Numbered from the stretch's first letter, positions 1 to 8,987 are shown. The stretch: 64,000 nt of DNA from Mucilaginibacter boryungensis (GCF_015221995.1 NZ_JADFFM010000002.1:186001-250000); one strand, 5' to 3'. Numbers and translations: made by a program. Notes: a model not told the origin generated them from the letters alone.

Positions 1-325
1 CCTTTTGCAAGCGCTCTTTACTAAAAGGTTTTAGCAGGTAATCAACCGCATGTGCTTCAAAGGCCTTAATGGCATATTCATCAAAAGCTGTGGCAAATAT
101 TACGGCAGGCTGTTGTTCCAACAGTTCCAGCATTTCAAAGCCGTTTATTTTGGGCATTTGTACATCAAGGAAAACCAGGTCAGGTTTGTGTTGATTGACG
201 GCTTTTATACCTTCAAACCCATCACCGCATTCGCCAATAACTTCTATGCCGGGCATCCCCTGTAAATATTCCTGCACAACCATTCGTGCCAAAGGTTCAT
301 CATCAATAATTAATACGCGTTTCAT
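1..325 (-). CDS. LytR/AlgR-type response regulator, C-terminus cut by window edge
   Basis: The visible 108 residues form a CheY-like receiver domain. They start MKRVLIIDDEP, with the acidic pair D8/D9, the phospho-acceptor D54 in VFLDVQMP, a conserved Thr in the FATAFDEYA strand and the Lys of LLKPF near residue 100. The ATG at 325 overlaps the TGA of the upstream histidine kinase by 4 bases (ATGA), so the two are translationally coupled. A LytTR DNA-binding domain should follow, because this receiver type pairs with LytS-like kinases in Bacteroidota. That half lies outside the window and is inferred. Confidence 0.88.
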   Translation of the reverse strand, partial: MKRVLIIDDEPLARMVVQEYLQGMPGIEVIGECGDGFEGIKAVNQHKPDLVFLDVQMPKINGFEMLELLEQQPAVIFATAFDEYAIKAFEAHAVDYLLKPFSKERLQK

Positions 326-1356
326 ACCTGCGGTACTTTTATAATGGTTGTAAATATATCATCATTTCCATGAGTTTCCACCAGGTCGTTACGGGCAAAA
401 AGTAAATAAAGGCGGCGCTGTACCCCTCGCAAACCAAAACCTGTACCTGTGCGCGGGCGGGTAGTTTTAGCATCGTAAGGGTTTTGTATCATAATTAACA
501 GATAACTATCTTCCAGTTCGCCGCGTATGCTAATAGTGACAGCGTCAGTAGTATCATACAAGCCAAATTTTATGGCATTTTCAACAATGGGTTGCAGCAG
601 CAAAGCAGGTAACATTGCTGTACCGCATTGCTTATCGCAGCTTATCTCGGTATTTAGCCGGTGGCCAAAGCGCACTTTTTCTATATCCAGGTACAACTGC
701 AAATGCGCCAGTTCTTCGTTTAGGGTCACCAACTGCTGATCGTCCTTCTTCAGGGTACCCCGCAAAAAATCAGACAGCTGATGGATCATTCTTCGGGCCT
801 CGTCGGGTTTAAAGCCTATCAGCGCGTTAATTGAATTTAAGCTATTGAATAAAAAGTGCGGCTGTAATTGCTGGCGCAGGTTATAAAGCTCGGCATCGCG
901 GGCCAGGCGTTCGGCTTCACTTTTGCGTTTCTCGTTCTCTTTTTGATCTATCTGCGCATACCATACCAGGCTTATCATGGCCATCCAGCCAATAGCCAAA
1001 AAATTAGTAAAAAAACGTATAACCAGCGATTGCGACAAGAAACTAAGATAAAGCGCACTGCTATTTACCAATGGCAGGCAATAACGGCTGCCGGCCACAG
1101 TTGCCGCGGCAAGCGCCACGCACCAGATAAACAGGTTAATATAGCTGCCTTTACCCGGTTGATAGTAACGCAGGTTATTGTTAATTAACCAGCAGGCCGC
1201 CGAAAGCAGGATGGTACTGGCCAGCCCATCAATGGTAGCGGTATACCAATCAAAAGCAAAGCTGTGGATGATATAAGTTTGCAACGCAAACCATGCCACA
1301 CCACAGCCGGCAAATGCCCAGTCCAATTTCAACGAAGCTGATGTTTGATTGCTCAA
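322..1356 (-). CDS. LytS-family sensor histidine kinase
   Basis: 344 aa membrane kinase. Four or more hydrophobic segments fill residues 13-135. A short charged coiled region (135-160) leads into a His_kinase (PF06580) domain with the phospho-acceptor H167 in QLQPHFLFNSLNSI. An HATPase_c domain follows, with the N box PIVENAIKFG and G box GTGFGLRGVQRRL. The partner regulator overlaps its stop codon. The membrane part has no recognisable ligand domain, so the signal is unknown. The gene 37 bp upstream encodes a LiaF-like membrane protein, so the three probably form one envelope-sensing operon (inference). Confidence 0.9.
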   Translation of the reverse strand: MSNQTSASLKLDWAFAGCGVAWFALQTYIIHSFAFDWYTATIDGLASTILLSAACWLINNNLRYYQPGKGSYINLFIWCVALAAATVAGSRYCLPLVNSSALYLSFLSQSLVIRFFTNFLAIGWMAMISLVWYAQIDQKENEKRKSEAERLARDAELYNLRQQLQPHFLFNSLNSINALIGFKPDEARRMIHQLSDFLRGTLKKDDQQLVTLNEELAHLQLYLDIEKVRFGHRLNTEISCDKQCGTAMLPALLLQPIVENAIKFGLYDTTDAVTISIRGELEDSYLLIMIQNPYDAKTTRPRTGTGFGLRGVQRRLYLLFARNDLVETHGNDDIFTTIIKVPQV

Positions 1357-1393
1357 ATTGTTTATAGTTAAGTTTTACGTTTGCGCTGCGTAA

Positions 1394-2236
1394 TTAGAAA
1401 CTCCGGATATCAACCCCGGCAAATATGGAGGTGCCGGTTATTACCAGCACTTTATCGTTGCTTAGCGGGGTACCCATGCTGCGACGCTTATCATCAACAT
1501 TGCTAAAAACAGCGGCTACATCTGATGTCACTTGCCAATGCGGCGGAATGATCAGCTTAATACCACCAAACAACTGGGTAATATCAATAATAACCCGTCC
1601 GTTAATATCGGCTTGGGTAAGGTCAAGATCGGTGCCACCAAAAATGTTAACGATGTCTCCGCCCTTAAAGTCTTTTGAAAGGATCGTCCGCTTCACACCG
1701 CCAAAAACTGATACGGTATCAATGTAATTATCACCCTCGTACGGCGGAACAGTGGATGAACCACTGGTAGCCTGATCGGCACTTGGGCCATTAGGGTCAA
1801 AATTGGGGTCAGGTTTATTTGTCGGGTCGAACGGATTAGTAAACTCGTGACCACCAAAAGGGTTACCTCCTCTATACTTTTCAAAACTTCTACGGTCCCA
1901 GCGCTGGCGTTTACCCATTATCATCCATAAACCAAAGCCAATAATCATTAATGGCCAAATAGCACGCGAAAGGTGGATGCCGGGAATAATACGATCGGCC
2001 AGGAAAATGATACCGATAGCGAGTATAATTAAAGCGCCGGGTTTTTTAAACTCGTGTTTGGCGCCACTATACAGTCCCCAAACTATAAAAAACATTGGCC
2101 AGCTAATAAGCCAGCCGGGAAAAAAGAACCAGCTTAATTGCTGTAGCAGCAGCACCGCGCCTACTGCTAAAAGAATAAGGCCAGCAATTACTTTTCCATT
2201 GCGCTGGCCTTGTGGATATTTTTGTTCGATACTCAT
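1394..2236 (-). CDS. LiaF-like membrane protein (DUF5668 / cell-wall-active antibiotic response fold)
   Basis: 280 aa. The N-terminal 110 residues hold four hydrophobic helices of the DUF5668 type (GKVIAGLILLAVGAVLLLQQ, then LISWPMFFIVWGLYSG and others). A low-complexity Asn/Pro/Gly linker (about 120-165) follows. The C-terminal 110 residues (DTVSVFGGVKRTI to FAGVDIRSF) resemble the beta-helical LiaF-like domain, with repeated FGG and FAG turns. In Firmicutes LiaF modulates the LiaRS two-component system. Here it is first in an operon with a LytS/LytR pair, so a modulator role is plausible but inferred. Confidence 0.75.
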   Translation of the reverse strand: MSIEQKYPQGQRNGKVIAGLILLAVGAVLLLQQLSWFFFPGWLISWPMFFIVWGLYSGAKHEFKKPGALIILAIGIIFLADRIIPGIHLSRAIWPLMIIGFGLWMIMGKRQRWDRRSFEKYRGGNPFGGHEFTNPFDPTNKPDPNFDPNGPSADQATSGSSTVPPYEGDNYIDTVSVFGGVKRTILSKDFKGGDIVNIFGGTDLDLTQADINGRVIIDITQLFGGIKLIIPPHWQVTSDVAAVFSNVDDKRRSMGTPLSNDKVLVITGTSIFAGVDIRSF

Positions 2237-2478
2237 GATCTATGTTGTGTTGTATTGTACGTATTGTAATTTTATTTGATGATGTAAAACTAATATAATG
2301 GTACGCTTTTGCAAACTGGTAGTTGGCAGGTTAAGTAAAGAAGTCGGTAAAAGCGGGCGAATTGTCGGTGAAAAATCGGCTAAATTAATTTAACCAAAAA
2401 GAGTATAAGGATTTTAATAAAACACAAAGAGAATTCTGAACAGCAAATACTGAAAAATCATTTATATCTTGGTGTTAT

Positions 2479-2898
2479 ATGGAGAAAGAATATCAGGTAG
2501 CCTTACCTTTCCGGATAGCTGTTGCAGGCATCACTGTATTTGCCATTATTGCGTTGTTACGCAGTTACCCTACTGCATCTGCCGAACAAGCGGCCTGGCT
2601 GCTGGCAACTGTTGTGATAGTGTTAGTTATGTTTTTTGTGATTTTCTTTATGCTAAGCCTAAAAGTAATTATTACATCAAACAGCATTAAAACTAAAAGC
2701 GCTTTGGCCAATAATGAAATGCTTTTTGACGATGTTGCAGGCTATAAAATGCGCCGTATTCCCAAAACCAGGCGTTACCGTATTATCCTGGTATCAAAAT
2801 CAGGGCGCACTATGCGCGTGCCCTATTCAAATCTGCGCGATGGCGAGGAAATACTGCAATTGGTGGAAAGCAGGTTTGTGAATTTAGACGAGCAGTAA
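2479..2898 (+). CDS. Small membrane protein with PH-like tail
   Basis: 139 aa. Two transmembrane helices (about residues 10-30 and 38-62) are followed by a soluble stretch (KVIITSNSIKTKSALANNEM and on to MRVPYSNLRDGEEILQLVESRF) that has the strand pattern of a bacterial PH domain. I recognise no specific family member. The start is taken as ATG 2479 (MEKEYQVAL), since the other overlapping frame gives no plausible protein. It converges with aguA, leaving only 11 bp between the stop codons. The function is unknown. Confidence 0.65.
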   Translation: MEKEYQVALPFRIAVAGITVFAIIALLRSYPTASAEQAAWLLATVVIVLVMFFVIFFMLSLKVIITSNSIKTKSALANNEMLFDDVAGYKMRRIPKTRRYRIILVSKSGRTMRVPYSNLRDGEEILQLVESRFVNLDEQ

Positions 2899-2909
2899 TC
2901 CGTAATAAC

Positions 2910-3959
2910 TTACACCGCCGGCTCCTGCTGACTTAAACAATGGAAGCTGCCCAAGCCCCAGATAATATCTGTTGAATCGATACCTACAATTTTCCTGTCG
3001 GGGAAGCATTGCTGCAGGATATCCAGTGCTTTATCATCTTTATCGCAACGATATGTTGGCACAATAACTGCCGAGTTGGCAATATAAAAGTTAGCATACG
3101 ATGCCGGCAGGCGTTGATCTTCCCATATTACCGGGTCGGGCATGGGTAATTCTATTATATTCAACTGCTTGCCGTTTAGCAGGCGCATTGTTTTAAGGGT
3201 TTGCAGGTTCTCCTGCAAAATATGATAGTTCTCGTCGTTTTTGTTTTCCTCAACAACGGTTACTACAGTATCTTCGTTAGTGAAACGTATAATGTCATCA
3301 ATATGGCCATCGGTATCATCGCCGATAATGCCATCGCCCAGCCACAATACCTGGTCAACACCGTAATAGGTATGCAGGTAAGTTTCTATTTGCTGCTGAT
3401 TTAAATGCGGGTTACGGTTTTGGTTTAGCAGGCAAGCCGTAGTAGTCAGCACCGTACCGGCCCCATTAAAATCAACCGAGCCGCCTTCCATTACAATACC
3501 CGGGTGAAATACCGGCAGACCGAAATGTTCGCCTATTTTGGTCGGGATCACATCATCCAAATCAAATGGCGGATATTTACCGCCCCAGGCATTATAATCC
3601 CAATCAATAATAGCTTTTTCCTTAGTGGCTCTGTTCACCAAAAACGCCGGACCATGATCGCGACACCAGGCATCGTTAGTGGGGAACTGGAAGAATTCGA
3701 TCTTGGTCATATCCACACCCGCCATATCCAGTTGTAATTTGGCAAAGGCCTGCATCTGCTCGTCGACTACGTTAATACGTACCAGTTCGCCTTTGGCTAT
3801 CTCGCGTACAAATTCGGCATACTTACTATATATCAAACCAATTTTACCCGGCCACGATTCTTCCTTGTGTGGCCAGCTAAGCCAGGTAGCAGTGTGGCGT
3901 TCCCATTCGGCGGGGAAGGAGAAGCCTACGGGCAAGTGTTTATTGGTGGGTTGGTTCAT
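2910..3959 (-). CDS. aguA: Agmatine deiminase
   Basis: 349 aa, the usual length for the agmatine deiminase/peptidyl-arginine deiminase family. It hydrolyses agmatine to N-carbamoylputrescine and ammonia. Visible family motifs are WCRDHGPAF, MEGGSVDFNG, GDDTDGHIDDIIRF (the catalytic His with acidic partners) and, near the end, the nucleophile C341 in LGSFHCLSQQEP. It is transcribed after aguB on the same strand with 108 bp between them, mostly filled by an inverted repeat. The pair supports a two-step arginine-derived putrescine route. Confidence 0.93.
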   Translation of the reverse strand: MNQPTNKHLPVGFSFPAEWERHTATWLSWPHKEESWPGKIGLIYSKYAEFVREIAKGELVRINVVDEQMQAFAKLQLDMAGVDMTKIEFFQFPTNDAWCRDHGPAFLVNRATKEKAIIDWDYNAWGGKYPPFDLDDVIPTKIGEHFGLPVFHPGIVMEGGSVDFNGAGTVLTTTACLLNQNRNPHLNQQQIETYLHTYYGVDQVLWLGDGIIGDDTDGHIDDIIRFTNEDTVVTVVEENKNDENYHILQENLQTLKTMRLLNGKQLNIIELPMPDPVIWEDQRLPASYANFYIANSAVIVPTYRCDKDDKALDILQQCFPDRKIVGIDSTDIIWGLGSFHCLSQQEPAV

Positions 3960-3981
3960 GGTATTATGACATAAACGTCGT

Positions 3982-4058
3982 CATTGCGAGGCACGAAGCA
4001 ATCTCAAAGCTATGCAAACTGTTCTGCTAATCGGGAGATTGCTTCGTTCCTCGCAATG
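3982..4058. repeat. Intergenic inverted repeat, CATTGCGAGG type
   Basis: The arms 3982-4005 and 4035-4058 are 24 bases each and match at 23 positions, around a 29-base centre. The outer sequence CATTGCGAGG ... CCTCGCAATG belongs to a palindrome type that I recall as scattered through many bacterial genomes. It sits inside the aguB-aguA operon, where the transcript would fold into a long stem. It carries no ORF. Confidence 0.8.
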
Positions 4059-4067
4059 GCGCGGTGG

Positions 4068-4937
4068 TTAATCGTTATCGAGTAATCGTTTTGTTATCGG
4101 TTGATAAGAATCTATCCTGCGGTCACGCAAAAATGGCCAGTGGCTGCGATAGTAATCAGATTTATCCAGGTCGAGTTCCTTTACAATCACTTCTTCTTCA
4201 TCAACAGTGGTTTGGTGCAATAATTCGCCAAATGGATCAGCAAAGAAAGAGCCGCCCCAGAATTTTACACCAGCTTCCTCGCCTACCCGGTTCACGCTCA
4301 CCACGTGCACACCATTAGCCACTGCATGACTGCGCTGAATAGTTTGCCAGGCGTTGTATTGCTTAACGTTTGTAGCTTCATCCTGCGTGGTAGCCCAGCC
4401 TATGGCGGTTGGGTAAAATAGTATCTCTGCACCCATCAGGCTAGTAATACGGGCAGCTTCGGGGTACCATTGGTCCCAGCAAATGAGCACGCCAATAGTA
4501 GCAAACTTGGTTTTGAAAACTTTGTAACCCAAATCGCCCGGGGTAAAGTAAAATTTCTCGTAAAAGCCGGGATCGTCCGGGATATGCATTTTACGGTATT
4601 TGCCAAGGTAGGCCCCATCAGCATCAAGCACAGCGGTGGTATTATGGTAAACGCCTTGTGCGCGCTTTTCAAATAACGATGCGATGATCACCACCCCCAA
4701 TTCACCCGCTACTTTAGAAAGTTCATCGGTAGATGGGCCGGGGATGCTTTCAGCCAGTTTAAAATTGTCGTAGTTTTCCTCATCACAAAAATATAACGAG
4801 GTAAATAACTCCTGCAGGCAGACGATCTGCGCACCTTTAGCGGCTGCCTCGCGCACCTTTACTATCGCTTTTTGCAAATTTTGCTGCTTATCGGCAACAC
4901 AGGTCATTTGCACTATTCCAACTTTAACCTTGCTCAT
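4068..4937 (-). CDS. aguB: N-carbamoylputrescine amidohydrolase
   Basis: 289 aa nitrilase-superfamily enzyme that converts N-carbamoylputrescine to putrescine, CO2 and ammonia. The catalytic triad is visible as E43 (CLQELFTSLYF), K116 (GKYRKMHIPDDP) and C153 (GVLICWDQWYPEAAR). The CWDQWYPEAAR signature and FYEKFYFTPGDLG are typical of AguB rather than of generic nitrilases. It is the first gene of the aguB-aguA unit. A TATTTTTG box lies 22 bp upstream of the ATG. Confidence 0.93.
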   Translation of the reverse strand: MSKVKVGIVQMTCVADKQQNLQKAIVKVREAAAKGAQIVCLQELFTSLYFCDEENYDNFKLAESIPGPSTDELSKVAGELGVVIIASLFEKRAQGVYHNTTAVLDADGAYLGKYRKMHIPDDPGFYEKFYFTPGDLGYKVFKTKFATIGVLICWDQWYPEAARITSLMGAEILFYPTAIGWATTQDEATNVKQYNAWQTIQRSHAVANGVHVVSVNRVGEEAGVKFWGGSFFADPFGELLHQTTVDEEEVIVKELDLDKSDYYRSHWPFLRDRRIDSYQPITKRLLDND

Positions 4938-4959
4938 ATTTATCAGATCAAATTTTGCG

Positions 4960-4967
4960 CAAAAATA
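4960..4967 (-). promoter_or_regulatory. Candidate -7 box for aguB
   Basis: On the minus strand this reads TATTTTTG, matching the Bacteroidota -7 consensus TAnnTTTG. The ATG is 22 bases downstream. I see no convincing -33 TTG at the expected spacing, so the call rests on the single box. Confidence 0.35.
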
Positions 4968-4980
4968 CAGTTTTGTATCA

Positions 4981-5144
4981 GAGATTAGAGATTAGTTGAT
5001 TAGAGATTAGTTATAAATGACATTTCCATAGCGATAGGATTAAAACCTATGGCTACAGTTCCGAAACAATGAAGGTTTGATGATGTTTCAGTATTGATTC
5101 GATTAACTTAACACTAATTAACTAACCTCTAATCTCTAATTCAC
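4981..5144. repeat. Word-array palindrome, GATTAGA/TCTAATC type
   Basis: The left block (4981-5012) consists of GAGATTA units, mostly 7 bp apart. The right block (about 5107-5144) runs CTAATTAA, CTAACCT, CTAATCT, CTAATTC and ACTATCT, again on a 7-bp step, and is the reverse complement in word content. The 95-bp centre includes a CCATAG...CTATGG pair. The last right-hand unit runs into the promoter box of the next gene. Confidence 0.7.
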
Positions 5145-5152
5145 TATCTTTG
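5145..5152 (+). promoter_or_regulatory. Candidate -7 box TATCTTTG, almost touching the start codon
   Basis: TATCTTTG fits TAnnTTTG exactly and ends 6 bases before the ATG at 5159. If the box is used, the RNA would start at or within about three bases of the ATG, giving a leaderless message. No clear -33 element is visible. Confidence 0.45.
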
Positions 5153-5158
5153 TCGCCA

Positions 5159-6097
5159 ATGTCAGAAATAGAAGAAACGTTAGAATATAAAGAGCCCAAA
5201 ACCCTAAAGCAAAAGCTTTGGACAGCGGTAAAAACTATCCTTAAAATTGCAGTAAGCGTTGCTTTACTGTACTATGTATTTAGCAAAGTACCGTTAGAGA
5301 AAGTGAAATTCAGGCTTTTGCACGCTAATTATTGGTGGATGCTGGCAGCGCTGGTGCTTTATTTCTGCTCTATGCTGATGTCGTCCTGGCGTTTAATGAG
5401 TTTCTTCAAATCTATCGACCTGAAACTTAACGCTAAATTTAATTTTCGTTTATACCTGCTGGGCTTGTTTTATAATTTCCTTTTACCGGGCGGTATTGGC
5501 GGCGATGGTTATAAGATATACTTATTGCACAAAAACTATAATATGCCGGCAAAAAAAGTATTCTGGGCTATTATGTTCGATAGGCTGAGCGGCTTGTGGG
5601 CCATTGGCTTAGTTACGGTGTTCCTGATACTGCTAATTCCCCAAATTGATGTGCATATTGGTGTACCATTCGGCATATTTGCTGTGGCATCGGCCATTTA
5701 TTATTTTGTAGCCTACAAATTTTTCCGCGATTATACCCGTAATTTCCTTGGCGGCCATGCAAAGGCGGTTGGCGTACAGGGCTTCCAGGTATTGGCTATA
5801 GTTTGTATTATGGTGGGCCAAAATTTTACCGGTAAGTTTTCGCCGTATTTGCTGTCATTTTTAATATCGGCATTAGCAACTATTATTCCTATTAGCGTGG
5901 GTGGAGCGGGTATCCGCGAAACGGTATTCCAGCAACTAAGTAAAGTATTTCCGATGGATGTTGGACTGGGCGTTTTCCTGCCTATCACATTCTACCTCAT
6001 ATCTGTTATTGTGGCGTTGCTTGGCGTTTACTATGTATTGCGCCCTAGCAGACTGGCCGATGGTTTGCCTGAAATGCAAAAAAAGGCTAGGAAGTAA
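5159..6097 (+). CDS. Flippase-like integral membrane protein (LPG synthase TM-region family, UPF0104)
   Basis: 312 aa polytopic protein with about seven to eight hydrophobic helices. It has the family signatures NFLLPGGIGGDGYKIYLL (about residues 105-122) and, near the C-terminus, PISVGGAGIRETVFQQL. These belong to the lysylphosphatidylglycerol synthase transmembrane (PF03706) family without the synthase domain. Such standalone proteins are thought to move lipids or lipid-linked substrates across the inner membrane; the substrate here is unknown. I chose ATG 5159 over the in-frame TTG at 5150 because the latter lies in the promoter box. Confidence 0.85.
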   Translation: MSEIEETLEYKEPKTLKQKLWTAVKTILKIAVSVALLYYVFSKVPLEKVKFRLLHANYWWMLAALVLYFCSMLMSSWRLMSFFKSIDLKLNAKFNFRLYLLGLFYNFLLPGGIGGDGYKIYLLHKNYNMPAKKVFWAIMFDRLSGLWAIGLVTVFLILLIPQIDVHIGVPFGIFAVASAIYYFVAYKFFRDYTRNFLGGHAKAVGVQGFQVLAIVCIMVGQNFTGKFSPYLLSFLISALATIIPISVGGAGIRETVFQQLSKVFPMDVGLGVFLPITFYLISVIVALLGVYYVLRPSRLADGLPEMQKKARK

Positions 6098-6250
6098 GAA
6101 GCGCGTTTTTGCAAGCAATAGTATTTGGATTATAGGCTATTTTGCAAATTAAGTTTTGTTTTATATTGGCAAAATAGAATTATGATCTGAAATTTGCAAG
6201 CTACGCAACCATTTGCTTAACTTGGTGTTTGTATAACACAGACCAGCCAA

Positions 6251-8026
6251 ATGAGCCGTTTTAATGATTTTAATAATCCGCAGGTTGCCGCGTTGCCCGC
6301 GCACTTAAAACAATTTATTGTAGATCAGCATTACGAGCATTATACACCCATCGACCATGCCGTGTGGCGCTATGTAATGCGCCAAAACTACAGTTATTTG
6401 AAGGATGTGGCTTACTATCCATATATCCCCGGACTGGAAAAAGCCGGATTAACGATAGAAAAAATCCCTAACCTGCAGGATATGAATAACGCGCTGGCTA
6501 AAATTGGCTGGGGTGCGGTTACCGTTGATGGTTTTATCCCTCCTGCCGCCTTTATGGAATACCAGGCCTACCGGGTGCTGGTAATAGCGGCAGATATCCG
6601 CCAATTAAAACATATTGAATATACACCTGCACCAGATATTATCCACGAATCGGCAGGGCATGCACCTATTATTGCAGATAAGGATTACCACGAATACCTG
6701 AGCTACTTTGGTTCTATCGGGGCCAAAGCCATGTTCTCGGCGCAGGATTTTGAACTGTACGAGGCTATCCGCGCCTTATCTATCCTGAAAGAAATGCCCG
6801 ACGCAAATCCTGAAGAAATTAAAAAGGCTGAAGATTTGGTAGCTTATAGACAGGACAATATGGGTGCACCATCAGAAATGGCTTTATTAAGTCGCCTGCA
6901 TTGGTGGACAGTAGAATATGGCCTGATAGGCACGCTTGACAATCCGAAAATATACGGGGCAGGCTTACTCTCGTCCATTGGCGAAAGCGTAAGCTGTATG
7001 CTGCCCGAGGTAAAGAAGATCCCTTATACTATCGATGCAGTAAATTACACCTACGATATCACCAAACAACAACCGCAGCTGTTTGTAACCCCCACCTTCC
7101 AAAACCTGATCGATGTGCTTGAAGAGTTTGCTAATACAATGGCTTTTCGCAAAGGCGGTACGTTCGGCCTTGAAAAAGCTATGGAAAGCAAAAATACCTG
7201 CACTGTAGTTTATAGCTCGGGCCTGCAGGTTAGTGGTACAGTTACCGATTTTAAGAAAGACAAGGGCACACCATCGTTCCTGAAATTTACTGGGCCAACA
7301 GTTTTAGCCTACGATAATAAACAGTTGAAAGGTCATGGTAAAGATTACCATAAAGATGGCTTTAGTTCGCCTGTTGGCAAGTTAAAGGGGAAGGATCTGC
7401 CCCTGGAAGACTTTAATGAAACACAGCGCCTTGAAGCGGGTATACAGGAAGGCAAAACAGTTGAACTTCATTTTGAAAGCGGCATTAGTGTGGCAGGCAA
7501 AGTAAAATCAATAATAATTAATAATGGAAAACTGCAACTGATAACTTTTAAGGATTGCACCGTGAAGGATGCCAAAGGCAATATCCTGTTCGACCCATCG
7601 TGGGGAGTATATGATATGGCAGTCGGCGAACTGATCATATCGGTATTTTGCGGGGCAGCGGACAAAGAGGCTTTTGAAGAGATCAGCTATAAATCGAACA
7701 CCGGGACACACCATATACAGTACGATGCGCGCACCCTGGAATTGCACAAGCTTTACCAGCAGGTGCGCGATTGTCGTCAAACACAAAAAGATTACGACTT
7801 TTTAGGCAATGTGTGGGAGCAATTGGAAAAACATCACCAGGACGACTGGTTATGCGCCATGGAAATTTTAGAGATATTGGACCACGAAGATATTGAACCA
7901 CAACTGGCAGCCGATATACGCAACTTCCTTGAAAACAAAGCCGGCAACGAGCCCGAATTGAAGAAACTAATAACCGATGGTTTTTATCTGATTAAACACC
8001 CGGTTGAACAGAAATTGGTGGTGTAA
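6251..8026 (+). CDS. Pterin-dependent aromatic amino acid hydroxylase with duplicated C-terminal module
   Basis: 591 aa, about twice a bacterial phenylalanine hydroxylase. Residues 20-300 form the biopterin_H catalytic domain, with Fe ligands H132 and H137 (IIHESAGHAPII) and E222 (HWWTVEYGLIG). The rest is not part of classical PhhA. Residues 316-380 and 402-460 look like two copies of a beta-rich module, each opening with V-x-[YF]-x-SG-[LI]-x-V-[SA]-G-x-V, followed by a helical tail. It probably hydroxylates phenylalanine or tyrosine; the substrate is not decidable from sequence. I see no pterin-recycling gene (phhB) next to it. Confidence 0.85.
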   Translation: MSRFNDFNNPQVAALPAHLKQFIVDQHYEHYTPIDHAVWRYVMRQNYSYLKDVAYYPYIPGLEKAGLTIEKIPNLQDMNNALAKIGWGAVTVDGFIPPAAFMEYQAYRVLVIAADIRQLKHIEYTPAPDIIHESAGHAPIIADKDYHEYLSYFGSIGAKAMFSAQDFELYEAIRALSILKEMPDANPEEIKKAEDLVAYRQDNMGAPSEMALLSRLHWWTVEYGLIGTLDNPKIYGAGLLSSIGESVSCMLPEVKKIPYTIDAVNYTYDITKQQPQLFVTPTFQNLIDVLEEFANTMAFRKGGTFGLEKAMESKNTCTVVYSSGLQVSGTVTDFKKDKGTPSFLKFTGPTVLAYDNKQLKGHGKDYHKDGFSSPVGKLKGKDLPLEDFNETQRLEAGIQEGKTVELHFESGISVAGKVKSIIINNGKLQLITFKDCTVKDAKGNILFDPSWGVYDMAVGELIISVFCGAADKEAFEEISYKSNTGTHHIQYDARTLELHKLYQQVRDCRQTQKDYDFLGNVWEQLEKHHQDDWLCAMEILEILDHEDIEPQLAADIRNFLENKAGNEPELKKLITDGFYLIKHPVEQKLVV

Positions 8027-8035
8027 CAAAACGCC

Positions 8036-8133
8036 ATGCCGAACTCGTTTCGGCATCCATTTGCAAAGTCGCTACCTATCTTATAAAATCCAGAAACAAG
8101 TTCGGATAACGTTGATGCTGGTCGAAATGACAT
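8036..8133. repeat. Hairpin plus half of a GTCATTTCGA-type palindrome
   Basis: ATGCCGAA (8036-8043) and TTCGGCAT (8049-8056) form a perfect 8-bp hairpin with loop CTCGT, 10 bases after the hydroxylase stop. It could serve as a transcript end but has no T-run. Bases 8120-8133 (GGTCGAAATGACA) equal one arm of the palindromes at 15029, 33089 and 50603. The left arm is missing, so this is a partial copy. Confidence 0.6.
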
Positions 8134-8152
8134 AGTTTTATATATTAGCCCC

Positions 8153-8857
8153 ATGAACATCATTATAACAGGCGCCAGCAGCGGCGTAGGTTTCGAGGCA
8201 GTATTAGAATTGTGCTTATCGGGCAACCACAAGGTGATAGCGCTGGCACGGTCGCAGGATAAATTGACACGTTTGCTGGAAATAGCCTTGGGTTTAAACC
8301 CCGATTGCATACTGTACCCGCTTGTGTTTGATATTGTGCACGATGATTACCACGACCTGCAGCAGTTTATCCAAACTCGTTTTGATGGTAAAATAGATAT
8401 CCTGATCAACAACGCCGGTATATTGGTAAACAAGCCCTTTATGGATTTGGACGAGACCGACTTTGTGGAAATGCTGCAAAGCAACTACATCGGCCATGTA
8501 CGTATGATACAGGCCACCATTCCGCTGATGGCACAGGGCGCGCATATAGTTAACATTGGCAGTATGGGCGGCTTCCAGGGCAGCGTTAAGTTCCAGGGGT
8601 TATCTGCCTATTCGGCCAGCAAAGCTGCCTTACATACGCTTACCGAATGCCTGGCGCTGGAATTAACTGAGCGGCAAATAAAAGTTAACTGCCTGGCCCT
8701 GGGTTCGGCGCAAACCGAGATGCTGGAGCAGGCCTTCCCAGGGTACGAATCGCCGGTAATGGCTTTTGAAATGGGTAAATACATTGCCGATTTCGCACTG
8801 ACGGGTCACCGTTTTTTTAATGGGAAGGTTTTGCCGGTAGCCGTAACTACGCCCTAA
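8153..8857 (+). CDS. Short-chain dehydrogenase/reductase
   Basis: 234 aa, normal for a classical SDR. The Rossmann glycine motif is TGASSGVG at residues 6-13. NNAG follows strand 4, a Ser lies in IGSMGG, and the catalytic YSASK contributes Tyr and Lys. The C-terminus ends shortly after the substrate loop. The substrate cannot be assigned. It lies 126 bp after the hydroxylase on the same strand but with a repeat between, so co-transcription is uncertain. Confidence 0.85.
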   Translation: MNIIITGASSGVGFEAVLELCLSGNHKVIALARSQDKLTRLLEIALGLNPDCILYPLVFDIVHDDYHDLQQFIQTRFDGKIDILINNAGILVNKPFMDLDETDFVEMLQSNYIGHVRMIQATIPLMAQGAHIVNIGSMGGFQGSVKFQGLSAYSASKAALHTLTECLALELTERQIKVNCLALGSAQTEMLEQAFPGYESPVMAFEMGKYIADFALTGHRFFNGKVLPVAVTTP

Positions 8858-8987
8858 CGGCCATTGATATGAGTTTTGTCTGTACAATATAAAATCTTAG
8901 CGTGGGCTACTCACAGCATGTTATGTTCCTGGATGGTATCTAATATTTAAAACAAAAATGCCCTTATCTTAGTTGCCAAATCTGAAC

